A DNA stretch of 64,000 bases from Nocardia huaxiensis (GTDB taxonomy: Bacteria; Actinomycetota; Actinomycetes; Mycobacteriales; Mycobacteriaceae): contig NZ_CP059399.1 of NCBI RefSeq assembly GCF_013744875.1, positions 6,262,001 to 6,326,000 of the forward strand, in the 5' to 3' direction. The notes beneath the pieces were generated by a model that was not told where the DNA came from, searched no databases, and was given only the letters and a program-made list of their open reading frames with translations. Both the position numbers and the translations under genes were made by a program. Shown here piece by piece: positions 26,474 to 34,578 of the stretch; the first letter of the stretch is position 1, and each line of letters begins with the position of its first letter.

Positions 26474-27679
26474 TCAGCCCGGCAGCCGCAGCGGCCGGGA
26501 GGGCGGGAATCCGACGGGCAGCGCGGTCAGGGCCCGATGGAAAGGGCCCGGCCGCCACGCCAATTCCCGCACCGGCACCGCCAGCGCGATCTCGGGCAGC
26601 GCGTCGAGCAGCTGATCGATGGCCTCCTGCGCGATCAGATACGCCAGCGAGGAAGCCGGGCACACGTGCGGCCCGGCGCCCCACGCGAGGTGGGACCGAT
26701 TGCCGCCGAACTGCCCGGCCCGGATCTCCGGATCGGTATTGCAGGCCGCCATGCTGATGACCACCGGCTGATGCGCCGGCAGCCACTGCTCGTCCACCAG
26801 CACGGGCTGGCGCGGGAAGCTGATGCAGAAATTCGCCATCGGCGGATCGTCGAAGAGCACCTCGTCGAGGGCCTCGCGGGTGGACAGGCTGCCGCCCAGC
26901 ACGTTTCCGCCGAAGCGGTCGTCGGCCAGAATGAGCAGCAGGGTGTTGACGATCAGGTTCTGCTGCGGCTCGATGCCCGCGCCGTAGAGGGTGGCCAGCT
27001 GATGCACCATCTCGGTGTCGCTGAGCCCGGCCGGATGCCGCAGCATGCGGGTGGTGACGTCATTGTCGGGTTGGGCCCGCTTGTGCCGGGTCAGCTGGCC
27101 GAGCGCGTCCACGAGCAGCCTGTTGCCCTCCCCCGCGCCGACGCCCTCGAAGATGGCGCGCATGCCGTCGGCGGCCTGCGCGGCGATCTCCCGCGGGCAG
27201 CCGAGCAGGTGATTGAGCACCTGGAAGGCGAGCGGAAAAGCGTAGTCGCGCACCAGATCCGCCGATCCGGCCGCGCAGAACCCATTGATCAGCGAGACCG
27301 CGATGCGCTCGGTGGTGGCCTGCAACCCGAACCGGTCGATACCGGTCAGTCCGGCGGTATTGGTCTGCCGATAGCGCGCGTGCTCACTGCCCGCGCTGCG
27401 CAGGGCGTTGGGCCGCCACTGCATCATGGGCAGCACCGGGCAGTCGGCCGGCACGCCCTCCTGCCACACCCGCGGATCGGCCGGGAACCGTTCCGGATCA
27501 TTGAAAATCCGTACCGCCGTGCGATATCCGAGCACCAGCGTGGCGGGGATCCCGGGCGCGAGCTCCACCGGCGCGAGGCTCCCGAACTTCGCCCGCATCT
27601 CGCGATACGCCTGATGCGGATCGGCCGCGAATTCGGGCGTGTACATGGGAACCCGGGCCATGCCGGTCGGCTCTGACAT
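26474..27679 (-). CDS. cytochrome P450 without ExxR motif (CYP157-like)
   Basis: The 401-residue protein starts at the ATG at 27679 (GGAG upstream). The heme-ligand loop is WGAGPHVCPASSLA, with Cys present. The I-helix lacks the usual AGxDT and reads LYGAGIEPQQNL. In the K-helix, where nearly every P450 has ExxR, this protein has DEVLFDDPPMANF, so the Arg is replaced by Phe. That combination is the known oddity of the Streptomyces CYP157 family, often found with conservons. No conservon genes (cvnA-D) are adjacent. Redox partners are not in the window. Catalytic activity cannot be assumed. Confidence 0.85.
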   Translation of the reverse strand: MSEPTGMARVPMYTPEFAADPHQAYREMRAKFGSLAPVELAPGIPATLVLGYRTAVRIFNDPERFPADPRVWQEGVPADCPVLPMMQWRPNALRSAGSEHARYRQTNTAGLTGIDRFGLQATTERIAVSLINGFCAAGSADLVRDYAFPLAFQVLNHLLGCPREIAAQAADGMRAIFEGVGAGEGNRLLVDALGQLTRHKRAQPDNDVTTRMLRHPAGLSDTEMVHQLATLYGAGIEPQQNLIVNTLLLILADDRFGGNVLGGSLSTREALDEVLFDDPPMANFCISFPRQPVLVDEQWLPAHQPVVISMAACNTDPEIRAGQFGGNRSHLAWGAGPHVCPASSLAYLIAQEAIDQLLDALPEIALAVPVRELAWRPGPFHRALTALPVGFPPSRPLRLPG

Positions 27680-27819
27680 CGACAACTCCACGCGGTGAAC
27701 AACATCCACCGCCGCCGAACACCGCACATCCCGGACGCGGAACGAAGTCACCCTACTGTCAAACCGCCGAATCCGTCGCGAATTGTCTGGAGATTTACCG
27801 ATTCCGCAGGAGCCGCCCC

Positions 27820-28803
27820 ATGCCTAGCGTTGGAATTCTCATTGACCCAGACAGATTGGGCGGCAAGTCAGTGCGGACTTTCCTCAGAGGTGCTGTCGCG
27901 TCGGCCGTGGCCGGTGTCGCGATACTCGCCGGAACACCGGCGGCCCAGGCCGATCCGCTCCCCGTGCCCTACGGCAATGGGGAGATGGCCCGGGTGGCGG
28001 TGACGGGCTGGGACGCCCCGGTGCCGGGCGCGAACGACTTCGGCTGCGTGCCCTCGGCCGAGCATCCGGAGCCGGTGGTCCTCACCGGCTCGACCTTCCT
28101 GTCGGCCGCGGTGAACTGGACCGCGCTCGCACCGTACCTGCACAATCTCGGATTCTGCGTCTACACCGTCGATTACGGCCGGGAGATCTATCGGATCCCA
28201 CCGGGTCTCAATGGCATGGATCCGATCCCGCCGTCGGCGGCGCAGGTCGGGGCGGTGGTGGATCGGGTTCTCGCCGCTACGGGTGCGACACGTGTACACC
28301 TGGTCGGGCATTCGCAGGGCGGTGTCGTCAACCGGTACTACGTCAATCGATTGGGCGGCGCGGACAAGGTGTCGCGCATGGTGCTCATCTCCTCGCCCTA
28401 CCGGCCCACCGGTCTCCCGGTCGACGTCACCGCCCTGGCCCGCGACATCATCCCCGCCGAGCTGTATCAGGCGATTCTCTACAACGGCCGGATCGCGCCC
28501 CTCTACCTGAATTTCATCGATCCCTGGGCATGGGGCGCGGTCCAGACCCTGCAACCGCACATCGAGTACACGCTGATCACCGATATCGCCGACGAGGTCG
28601 GCCTACTGGGCGGCATGGGCGCACCGGCGGATGCCGCCAATGCCACGACCCGCTACATCAACGACTTCTGCCCGTTCGATTTCTCCCAGCACTTCGCCCA
28701 GCCGTATTCGCGGACCGCAGTGGCGATGGTGGGCAATGCGCTGGACCCCGCGCACGCCGTCACACCACCCTGCACCTTCGTACCCGGATACACCCTCGGC
28801 TGA
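27820..28803 (+). CDS. secreted lipase/esterase
   Basis: A 327-residue alpha/beta hydrolase, ATG at 27820 behind AGGAG. A signal peptide spans about residues 18-45 and ends AAQA-DP. The elbow is LVGHSQGGVVNRYYV (Ser about residue 167), the oxyanion block is VVLTGSTFLSAAVNWTALAPYL, and a late VGNALDPAHAV segment carries the likely His. Two Cys near the start and two near the end (FCPFD, PPCTF) may form disulfides. This is the class of actinobacterial secreted triacylglycerol lipases. Its stop is 3 bp from that of the flavin monooxygenase. Confidence 0.85.
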   Translation: MPSVGILIDPDRLGGKSVRTFLRGAVASAVAGVAILAGTPAAQADPLPVPYGNGEMARVAVTGWDAPVPGANDFGCVPSAEHPEPVVLTGSTFLSAAVNWTALAPYLHNLGFCVYTVDYGREIYRIPPGLNGMDPIPPSAAQVGAVVDRVLAATGATRVHLVGHSQGGVVNRYYVNRLGGADKVSRMVLISSPYRPTGLPVDVTALARDIIPAELYQAILYNGRIAPLYLNFIDPWAWGAVQTLQPHIEYTLITDIADEVGLLGGMGAPADAANATTRYINDFCPFDFSQHFAQPYSRTAVAMVGNALDPAHAVTPPCTFVPGYTLG

Positions 28804-28806
28804 CGG

Positions 28807-30366
28807 CTAGGCCATGTCGTGCACAACATCCGGGCGCACGGTGAAGCGGTAGTCGTCCAGTGGGAAGTGGCGGTTGGTCCAGTACATGTTCAGCTGGGTG
28901 GTGGCCCGGAAGGCGGGGCCGTCGCCCTGATAGTTGATGTAGTAGGTGCGGGACGCCTCGCAGCCTTGTTTGAACAGGTAGGTGTTCTTGTTGCGGGCGT
29001 ACATGCGCTGGAAGTACGCGTCGTGCGGTTCCTGCTTGATCTCGGCGCGAGTCGCGCCGCGCCGCACGGCTTCTCCGATCACGCGGGCGGTGTGCGCGGC
29101 CGTCGCCTCGAGCAGCGGGATGACCGAGCCGGGGGCGTAGGCGTAGGGGCCGAAGGTGTGGAACAGGTTGGGGTATCCGGGCGTCGAGACGCCCTCGTAG
29201 GCTTGGAAGAGATTGCGGTCCCAGAACTCGCCCAGCTCGGCGCCGCCGAGGCCGTAGGCGGGGAACGGCGGTGTCGAATTCTTGCCCATGACCTCGAAAC
29301 CGGTCGCGGTGATTACCATGTCGAAGTCGCGCTCCCGGCCGTCCGCGGTGGCGAGACCCTTCTCGGTGAACCGGTCCAGCGGTGTGGTGACCAGCTCGAC
29401 GTTGGGCCGTGTGAAGGTCTTGAAGTACACATTGGAGATGGATGGGCGCTTACAGCCGAGCCGGTAGGTCGGGGTCAGGTCCCGGCGCAGCTGCCGGTCC
29501 CGTATTTGCGTGAACATGTAGGTCTGGAGCGCGATTTCGCCGGCGCCGAGCACGGCCGAGGTGAGCCTCGGATGGTCCGACAGCGCGAAACCCACGCCGA
29601 GGAACGCGTTGACGCCCACATTGCCGACCAGCCGCACGGCTCGCTGCACCAGCGGCAGATCGAGCACGCGGTTGAGGCCCTCCCCCATGGCGAAGTCGGG
29701 CTTGGGCGCCACCCAGATGGCGGTGCGCTGGAACACCGTCAGCTGTTCGGCCGCTGCGGCGATCTGCGGAATCACCTGCAGCGCAGTGGCTCCGGTGCCG
29801 ATCACCGCGACCCGTCTGCCCCGGTAGTCGTAGGAGTGATCCCAGCGCGCGGTGTGCATGAGTTTGCCGGCGTAGTCGTCGATGCCGTCGATGGCTGGTG
29901 GTTTCGGATGTTCCAGCGCGCCAACGGCATTCACCAGGTGGCGGGTGGTGATGGTGGCACCGGAGTCGGTGACGATCCGCCACAGATCGCGGCTCTCGTC
30001 GAACACCGCTTCGCGCACGCCGCAACCGAGCATGAGCTTGTCGCGCAACCCCTGCCGGTCCACGACCTCCTCGGCGTAGCGCTGAATCTCGGTGCCGGGT
30101 GCGAAGAATCGCGACCATCGCGAGCGCGGCTGGAAGGAGAAGTTGTAGATCGGCGAGGGCACGTCCACCGCGACGCCGGGGTAGGTGTTGGCATTCCAGG
30201 TGCCGCCCACCCGATCCCAGCGGTCGAGGATGCGGAAGTTCTCGATGCCCGCCTCGCGCAGCGCGACACCGGTCGCGATGCCGCCGAATCCCGCGCCGAC
30301 GATGAGCGCTTCGAGGTGCGGCCGGGAACCATTGGCGGAGTGGGTCTTCGAGGCCGGTTCGCTCAT
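28807..30366 (-). CDS. Baeyer-Villiger-type flavin monooxygenase, canonical fingerprint
   Basis: A 519-residue FAD/NADPH monooxygenase. The FAD Rossmann motif is IVGAGFGGIA (residues 24-33) and the NADPH one VIGTGATA; between them is the type I BVMO fingerprint YAGKLMHTARWD, i.e. (F/Y)xGxxxHxxxWD with its His. Other family blocks are GGTWNANTYPG and GCKRPSISN. Enzymes of this type insert oxygen into ketones or oxidise sulfur compounds. Last gene in a five-frame operon; its ATG overlaps the stop of the preceding monooxygenase by 4 bp (30363-30366). Confidence 0.93.
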   Translation of the reverse strand: MSEPASKTHSANGSRPHLEALIVGAGFGGIATGVALREAGIENFRILDRWDRVGGTWNANTYPGVAVDVPSPIYNFSFQPRSRWSRFFAPGTEIQRYAEEVVDRQGLRDKLMLGCGVREAVFDESRDLWRIVTDSGATITTRHLVNAVGALEHPKPPAIDGIDDYAGKLMHTARWDHSYDYRGRRVAVIGTGATALQVIPQIAAAAEQLTVFQRTAIWVAPKPDFAMGEGLNRVLDLPLVQRAVRLVGNVGVNAFLGVGFALSDHPRLTSAVLGAGEIALQTYMFTQIRDRQLRRDLTPTYRLGCKRPSISNVYFKTFTRPNVELVTTPLDRFTEKGLATADGRERDFDMVITATGFEVMGKNSTPPFPAYGLGGAELGEFWDRNLFQAYEGVSTPGYPNLFHTFGPYAYAPGSVIPLLEATAAHTARVIGEAVRRGATRAEIKQEPHDAYFQRMYARNKNTYLFKQGCEASRTYYINYQGDGPAFRATTQLNMYWTNRHFPLDDYRFTVRPDVVHDMA

Positions 30367-31931
30367 GCCGGAATCCTTGTCGCGTTCGCCGCACTGTCGG
30401 CCGTGTCGTACTGGTAGTCGTCGAGCGGGAACCTGCGGTTGCCGCGCCGGGCCTCGAAGAACCCGGAGGGCCGCACATAGGTGGTGTCGCCCTGCGAGTT
30501 CCGGTAGTAGGTCGGCACATGCCCGTTCAGCTCGGCCAGGTAGTAGCGCATGGATTCGCCCTGCCGGTAGATGCGCCGGTGGTAAGCGTCGGCGGCGTCC
30601 TTGCGGATCTCACAGGCCAGCGCGCCGCGCCGACGGGTCTCGGTGATGGCGCGCACCGCGTGGTCGGCGGTCATCTCCACGAAGGCATGCCAGCCCGAGC
30701 CCGTCCACGAGTAGGGGCCGACCAGGGTCCAGCGGTTGGGCAGGCCGTGCACCGACACGCTCTGGTACGCCTGCAAGCCTTCCTTGGTGTAGAACTCGGC
30801 GAGATCGAAACCGTTGCGCCCCACCACCGTTCCGGGCCGATAGGTCTCGGGGTCGGAGAACACCTCGTATCCGGTGGCGAGGATCAGCACGTCGAAGGGG
30901 TGACGCACCTTGTCGCGGGTGGTGATGCCGGTGCGGGTGATCTTCTCGATCGGCGTGGTCACCAGCGAGACATTGTCGCGGTTGTAGGACCTCAGGTAGC
31001 CGTTGGACATGGTGGGCCGCTTGGCGATCACGCCGAAGTCCGGGGTCAGCTGCGCGCGGGTCTCCGGATCGCGCACGACCCGGTCCAGATAGCGCCGGTA
31101 GGCCGCGATGCAGACCGCGTCGAATCGGTCCATGGCCGGGCGGGCGTACTTCATCGGCGCCTTCACCGCGACGCGCAGGGCCAGATCGATGACCACCAGC
31201 GCGCTGCCGTGCAGGCCCGCCTGCACACCCGGGACCTCCAGGATCCGCTGCACTGCGCGCGGGACCTCGAAATCGGGTTTCGGAATGGACCACACGGGGG
31301 TGCGCTGGAAGACGGTGAGCTGCCCGACCTCCGGCGCGATGGCCGGAATGATCTGCACCGCACTGGCTCCGGTGCCGATGATGCCGACGCTCTTGCCGCG
31401 CATGTCGTAGTCGTGATCCCAGTCGGCGGGCAGCTGGATCTTGCCGCGGAACGAAGCCTGGCCCGGGATGCCCACATCCGCCTTCGGCCGCACGAACGCG
31501 CCGACCGCACTGATCACGAAACGTGCTGTGACAGTGGATCCGTCACGCAGATGCAGGGTCCAGAAGCGGCCCGCGTCGTCGTATTCCTCGCGCTCGACCT
31601 CGGCGTGGAAGCGGACCTTGTGATAGATCCCGAAGCGCCGCGCCACATTCACGTGATAGCGCTTGACCTCCGCGCCGAGCGGGAACACCCGGCTCCAGTG
31701 CGCATTGCGGGCGAAGGAGTACTGGTAGGCGAGCGCCGGAATGTCCACGCCCAGACCGGGATAGTGGTTCTCGTGCCAGCTGCCGCCGACATCGCCGGAG
31801 CGTTCCAGGATCACCATATTGTCGATGCCGGCCTTGCGGAGTTTGATCCCGGCGGCGATGCCGCCCGGTCCGGCGCCGATCACGGCGACCTCGTACTGGG
31901 GTGTATTCGTTTCCGTCACAGCAGGACTCAT
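30363..31931 (-). CDS. Baeyer-Villiger-type flavin monooxygenase, fingerprint His replaced
   Basis: A 522-residue paralogue of the downstream enzyme. The FAD motif is VIGAGPGGIAAG, the NADPH motif IIGTGASA, and GGSWHENHYPGLGVD is intact, but the BVMO fingerprint reads FRGKIQLPADWD: the position of the conserved His is Leu. It may accept a different substrate or act mainly as an N- or S-oxygenase. Start ATG at 31931 overlaps the short-chain dehydrogenase stop (ATGA). Two unequal flavoenzymes back to back suggest successive oxidation steps or a heteromeric pair; that is inference. Confidence 0.92.
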   Translation of the reverse strand: MSPAVTETNTPQYEVAVIGAGPGGIAAGIKLRKAGIDNMVILERSGDVGGSWHENHYPGLGVDIPALAYQYSFARNAHWSRVFPLGAEVKRYHVNVARRFGIYHKVRFHAEVEREEYDDAGRFWTLHLRDGSTVTARFVISAVGAFVRPKADVGIPGQASFRGKIQLPADWDHDYDMRGKSVGIIGTGASAVQIIPAIAPEVGQLTVFQRTPVWSIPKPDFEVPRAVQRILEVPGVQAGLHGSALVVIDLALRVAVKAPMKYARPAMDRFDAVCIAAYRRYLDRVVRDPETRAQLTPDFGVIAKRPTMSNGYLRSYNRDNVSLVTTPIEKITRTGITTRDKVRHPFDVLILATGYEVFSDPETYRPGTVVGRNGFDLAEFYTKEGLQAYQSVSVHGLPNRWTLVGPYSWTGSGWHAFVEMTADHAVRAITETRRRGALACEIRKDAADAYHRRIYRQGESMRYYLAELNGHVPTYYRNSQGDTTYVRPSGFFEARRGNRRFPLDDYQYDTADSAANATRIPA

Positions 31932-32788
31932 TTCGCGAGGCGGGCGAGCAGCGGGCGCACTCGCTCGAGCAGATAGTCGGCGCGCTCGAAGGAGGCGATG
32001 TTCACCACGGTGCGGAACGCACTGGGCGACAGGCGGAACGCGCCGTAGGCGAACCACGACTCCGGATTCACCGGCACCACGGCCCAATTGCGGCGCACCG
32101 AGCGTTCGATCGCGCGGGCCACCTTGTCGGGCCCGGCGTAGGCCAGCGACTGCGCCATGGCGACGTCGGCGCGCCAGGCTTCCTGGCGGGCGCCGGTGAG
32201 TCCGGCGCGTTCACCGTGCTCCAGCAGGTCGGTGCGGATGGCGCCGGGGCAGATGGCGGTGACGCCGATCCCGTACTGCCGCAACTCCACTCGCAGCGCC
32301 TGGGAGGCCATGAGCACCGCCGACTTGACGACGCCGTAGGCGGGGATCAGCTTCAGCGGCAGATAGGCCGCGCCGGAGGACACGTTCACGATGTGGCCGC
32401 GAATGCCGTTGTCGATCATCTGCCGGGCGAACAGCCGGGACCCGTAGATCACGCTCATCAGATCGATGTCGACGAGCTTCTGCCATTGCGCCGCAGTGGT
32501 TTCCACGAAGCCGCCGGTGTCCATGACCCCGGCATTGTTGACCAGGACGTGCACGGGCCCGACCTCGGCGCGCACCCAGCGGCCGAGCTCGTCCCACTGC
32601 TTCTCGTCGGCCACGTCGAGCGGGTGGGCATACGCGGTCCCGCCGTCCGCGGTGATCTCGGCCGCGGCGGCTTCGGCGCCCGCGAGGTCGATATCGGCGA
32701 GCACCACCCGGTCACCCTTGCGGGCGAACAGTCGCGCTGTCTCCCTGCCGATTCCGGCTGCCGCGCCGGTGACGAGCACAGTTCTCAT
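31928..32788 (-). CDS. short-chain dehydrogenase/reductase
   Basis: A 286-residue classical SDR. Cofactor loop TGAAAGIG (residues 7-14) with Asp in VLADIDLAG suggesting NAD(H) preference, structural LVNNAG, catalytic Ser in NVSSGAAYL, Tyr-Lys in AYGVVKSA. Like the next SDR it has a C-terminal extension of about 50 residues (AYGAFRLSPSAFRTVVNIASF) beyond the core. The ATG overlaps the stop of the preceding SDR (ATGA), and its own stop overlaps the monooxygenase start. Probably oxidises an alcohol to the ketone that the BVMOs use. Confidence 0.92.
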   Translation of the reverse strand: MRTVLVTGAAAGIGRETARLFARKGDRVVLADIDLAGAEAAAAEITADGGTAYAHPLDVADEKQWDELGRWVRAEVGPVHVLVNNAGVMDTGGFVETTAAQWQKLVDIDLMSVIYGSRLFARQMIDNGIRGHIVNVSSGAAYLPLKLIPAYGVVKSAVLMASQALRVELRQYGIGVTAICPGAIRTDLLEHGERAGLTGARQEAWRADVAMAQSLAYAGPDKVARAIERSVRRNWAVVPVNPESWFAYGAFRLSPSAFRTVVNIASFERADYLLERVRPLLARLAK

Positions 32789-33657
32789 CGCGGACCTCCC
32801 AGTCCGAGGGCGGCCAGCACACGGGTGCCGCGATCGACGACGGCATCGGCGAGCGGCATGCCCACCAGGCCCATCAGGCCGCGGGCCAGTCCGGGTGAGA
32901 GCCGGTAGAGATACCAGCCGGCCCAGGCTTCGAGGCCGACCGGCAGGGTCGAGGGGTTCCAGCGCACCGAGCGTTCGATGGCGGCCGCCACCCGGTCCGG
33001 CGACCGGCCCAGAAAAGCCTGTCCCCGAGCCAGTTTCGCGCCCCATTCGGCGTCGGCGCGGTCGTCCGCGCCGCCGCGGGTGCCGTTGGCGGCCAGGTCG
33101 GTGCTGATCAGTCCGGGGCAGATGGCGGTGACGCCGATGCCCTTGCCGCCGAATTCCGCGCGCAGCGCCTGTGTTCCGAACCAGGCCCCCTGCTTGGCGA
33201 CCACATACGAGGGCGCGAGCGGGGTCGGCATGAACGCGCCGACCGAGCACACGTTCGCGATGTGGCCGCGGGTGCCCGCATCGACCATGCGCTGCACGAA
33301 GATTCGCGAGCCCAGCAGCGGGCTGAGCATATTGATCGCGATCATGCGCTGCCAGTCGGCGTTCGACTGGTCCAGGAAGCCGCCCGCGATGAGGATGCCG
33401 GCATTGTTCACCACCACGTCGGGGACGCCGTATGCGTCGCAGACCCAGTCGGCGAAGGCTTCCCAGTCGTCGGCGTCGGCCACGTCGAGGCGGCGGAATA
33501 CCGCACGGCCGCCGCTGTTCTCGATGAGGTCGACCGTCTCGGATCCGGTCTTGTCGTTGATGTCGGCCACGATCACCGTCGAGCCGCTGCGCGCGAATCG
33601 CCGGGCGGTGGCGCGCCCGATGCCGCTGCCCGCTCCGGTCACCACTGTCAGGGTCAT
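32785..33657 (-). CDS. short-chain dehydrogenase/reductase
   Basis: A 290-residue SDR with TGAGSGIG (residues 7-14), Asp in IVADINDK, VVVNNAG, the Ser of NVCSVGAF and Tyr-Lys in SYVVAKQG. It carries the same C-terminal hydrophobic extension as the neighbouring SDR (AWAGWYLYRLSPGLARGL), so the two are likely a duplication. The ATG at 33657 is preceded by GGAGGGGG and also by the end of a 16-codon leader frame whose stop overlaps it. First enzyme gene of the operon under the TetR gene upstream. Confidence 0.92.
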   Translation of the reverse strand: MTLTVVTGAGSGIGRATARRFARSGSTVIVADINDKTGSETVDLIENSGGRAVFRRLDVADADDWEAFADWVCDAYGVPDVVVNNAGILIAGGFLDQSNADWQRMIAINMLSPLLGSRIFVQRMVDAGTRGHIANVCSVGAFMPTPLAPSYVVAKQGAWFGTQALRAEFGGKGIGVTAICPGLISTDLAANGTRGGADDRADAEWGAKLARGQAFLGRSPDRVAAAIERSVRWNPSTLPVGLEAWAGWYLYRLSPGLARGLMGLVGMPLADAVVDRGTRVLAALGLGGPR

Positions 33658-33704
33658 GCCCGGGAACCCCCTCCGGGCCGAATCACGGTAGTTGTCTCAG
33701 TCAT
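33654..33704 (-). CDS. 16-residue leader ORF at the head of the SDR/BVMO operon
   Basis: An ATG at 33704 has a near-ideal ribosome site, AAAGGAG, 7 bp upstream and encodes MTETTTVIRPGGGSRA before a TGA that overlaps the SDR ATG (ATGA, 33654-33657). The same kind of 4-bp overlap joins the four following genes, which argues that this frame is translated. It contains four Thr in the first five codons and a Gly triplet; a role in translational coupling or as a sensing leader peptide is inference. Alternatively it is a by-product of the SDR's own ribosome site. Confidence 0.5.
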   Translation of the reverse strand: MTETTTVIRPGGGSRA

Positions 33705-33743
33705 TGCTCGACTCCTTTGTCGCAATCAGCACAACTGACCCAG

Positions 33744-33772
33744 ATGGTATGGGGTTTCAGATACTGTCGCAA
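33744..33772 (-). promoter_or_regulatory. candidate promoter of the SDR/BVMO operon
   Basis: Read on the minus strand, TTGCGA (33767-33772) and TACCAT (33744-33749) are spaced by exactly 17 bp, a plausible -35/-10 pair, 40 bp upstream of the leader ATG. A 10-bp direct repeat TGTCGCAATC occurs at 33718-33727 and 33765-33774, the second copy overlapping the -35; it may be the site of the TetR regulator encoded upstream. Confidence 0.4.
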
Positions 33773-33862
33773 TCGGAAAATCGGCCAAGAAGAGGCCCGC
33801 CACCGATCGTGCGAGATCAGGGCGGGCGGTGGCGACGGTGATTGCGAGGTTCGGCGGCGGGG

Positions 33863-34495
33863 TCAGTCGCCCGAGTCGGTGTCCAGTTCGAGGTCGGCCA
33901 CCCACATGCGGACGGTGCGCATCAGCATGGCCGCGGACTGCTCCTCGTCGACCACCCCGAGCGTATGCCCCAGTGCCAGACCGAGTCCCGTCGCGATGAT
34001 CGCGTGCACGGCCTCGTCGCGCCGCTCGTCGGGCACCTGGAACGGCAGCGCACCGGCGAGGGCGATCCCGATCATGCTGCGCCCCATGTCGATATGCCCG
34101 TGCGAGATCGCCAGCTGATCGGGATCCTTGCGAATGGCCAGCGCGTACTCTGCGGCCAGGGCCACCAGACTCTGGTCCGCGGCCAGCTGTTTCCAGCCTT
34201 CGGCGATCAGGTCCAGTTTCTCGTCGAGCCGCCCGGAGGATTCGGCCATGGTGGCGACCAGGCCCGCGAAGATCCGCATGGCGCAGCGCAGCAGCACCTC
34301 GGCGCAGAGGTTCTCCTTGCTGGCGAAGTTGGAGTAGATCGCGCCCTGGGTGCGCCCGGCGGCCGCGGCGATCTTGGCCACCGTCGTGCCGTGCAGCCCG
34401 TGCTCGAGAAACAGTTCCTCGGCGGCGTCGAGCACCTCCTCGCGCGTGCGCTGCTGAGACTCCGCCCGGCTCACCGGCTTGCGGCCGTCCCGCAT
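33863..34495 (-). CDS. TetR/AcrR-family transcriptional regulator
   Basis: A 210-residue TetR protein with a standard N-terminal HTH (TREEVLDAAEELFLEHGLHGT, then VAKIAAAAGRTQGAIYSNFASKENL) and an all-helical ligand domain. It is directly upstream of, and co-directional with, the SDR/BVMO operon (158 bp from its leader ATG), so it is the obvious candidate regulator. Family members usually repress and are released by a small ligand, often a substrate of the operon. Confidence 0.9.
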   Translation of the reverse strand: MRDGRKPVSRAESQQRTREEVLDAAEELFLEHGLHGTTVAKIAAAAGRTQGAIYSNFASKENLCAEVLLRCAMRIFAGLVATMAESSGRLDEKLDLIAEGWKQLAADQSLVALAAEYALAIRKDPDQLAISHGHIDMGRSMIGIALAGALPFQVPDERRDEAVHAIIATGLGLALGHTLGVVDEEQSAAMLMRTVRMWVADLELDTDSGD

Positions 34496-34578
34496 TCCAC
34501 TCTCCTTCGCCGCCTGATCGGTCCGTTTCCGATTCTAGTGACCACCGCACGCCGCATTGCGATGCAATCCGGACCCGG

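Noticed and set aside
25220..27676. An 818-codon plus-strand frame across the membrane protein and P450 genes
   Set aside because: It is antisense to two genes with clear homology and motifs, has arginine/histidine/glutamine-biased low complexity, and spans a real intergenic boundary. It is a GC-rich shadow frame.
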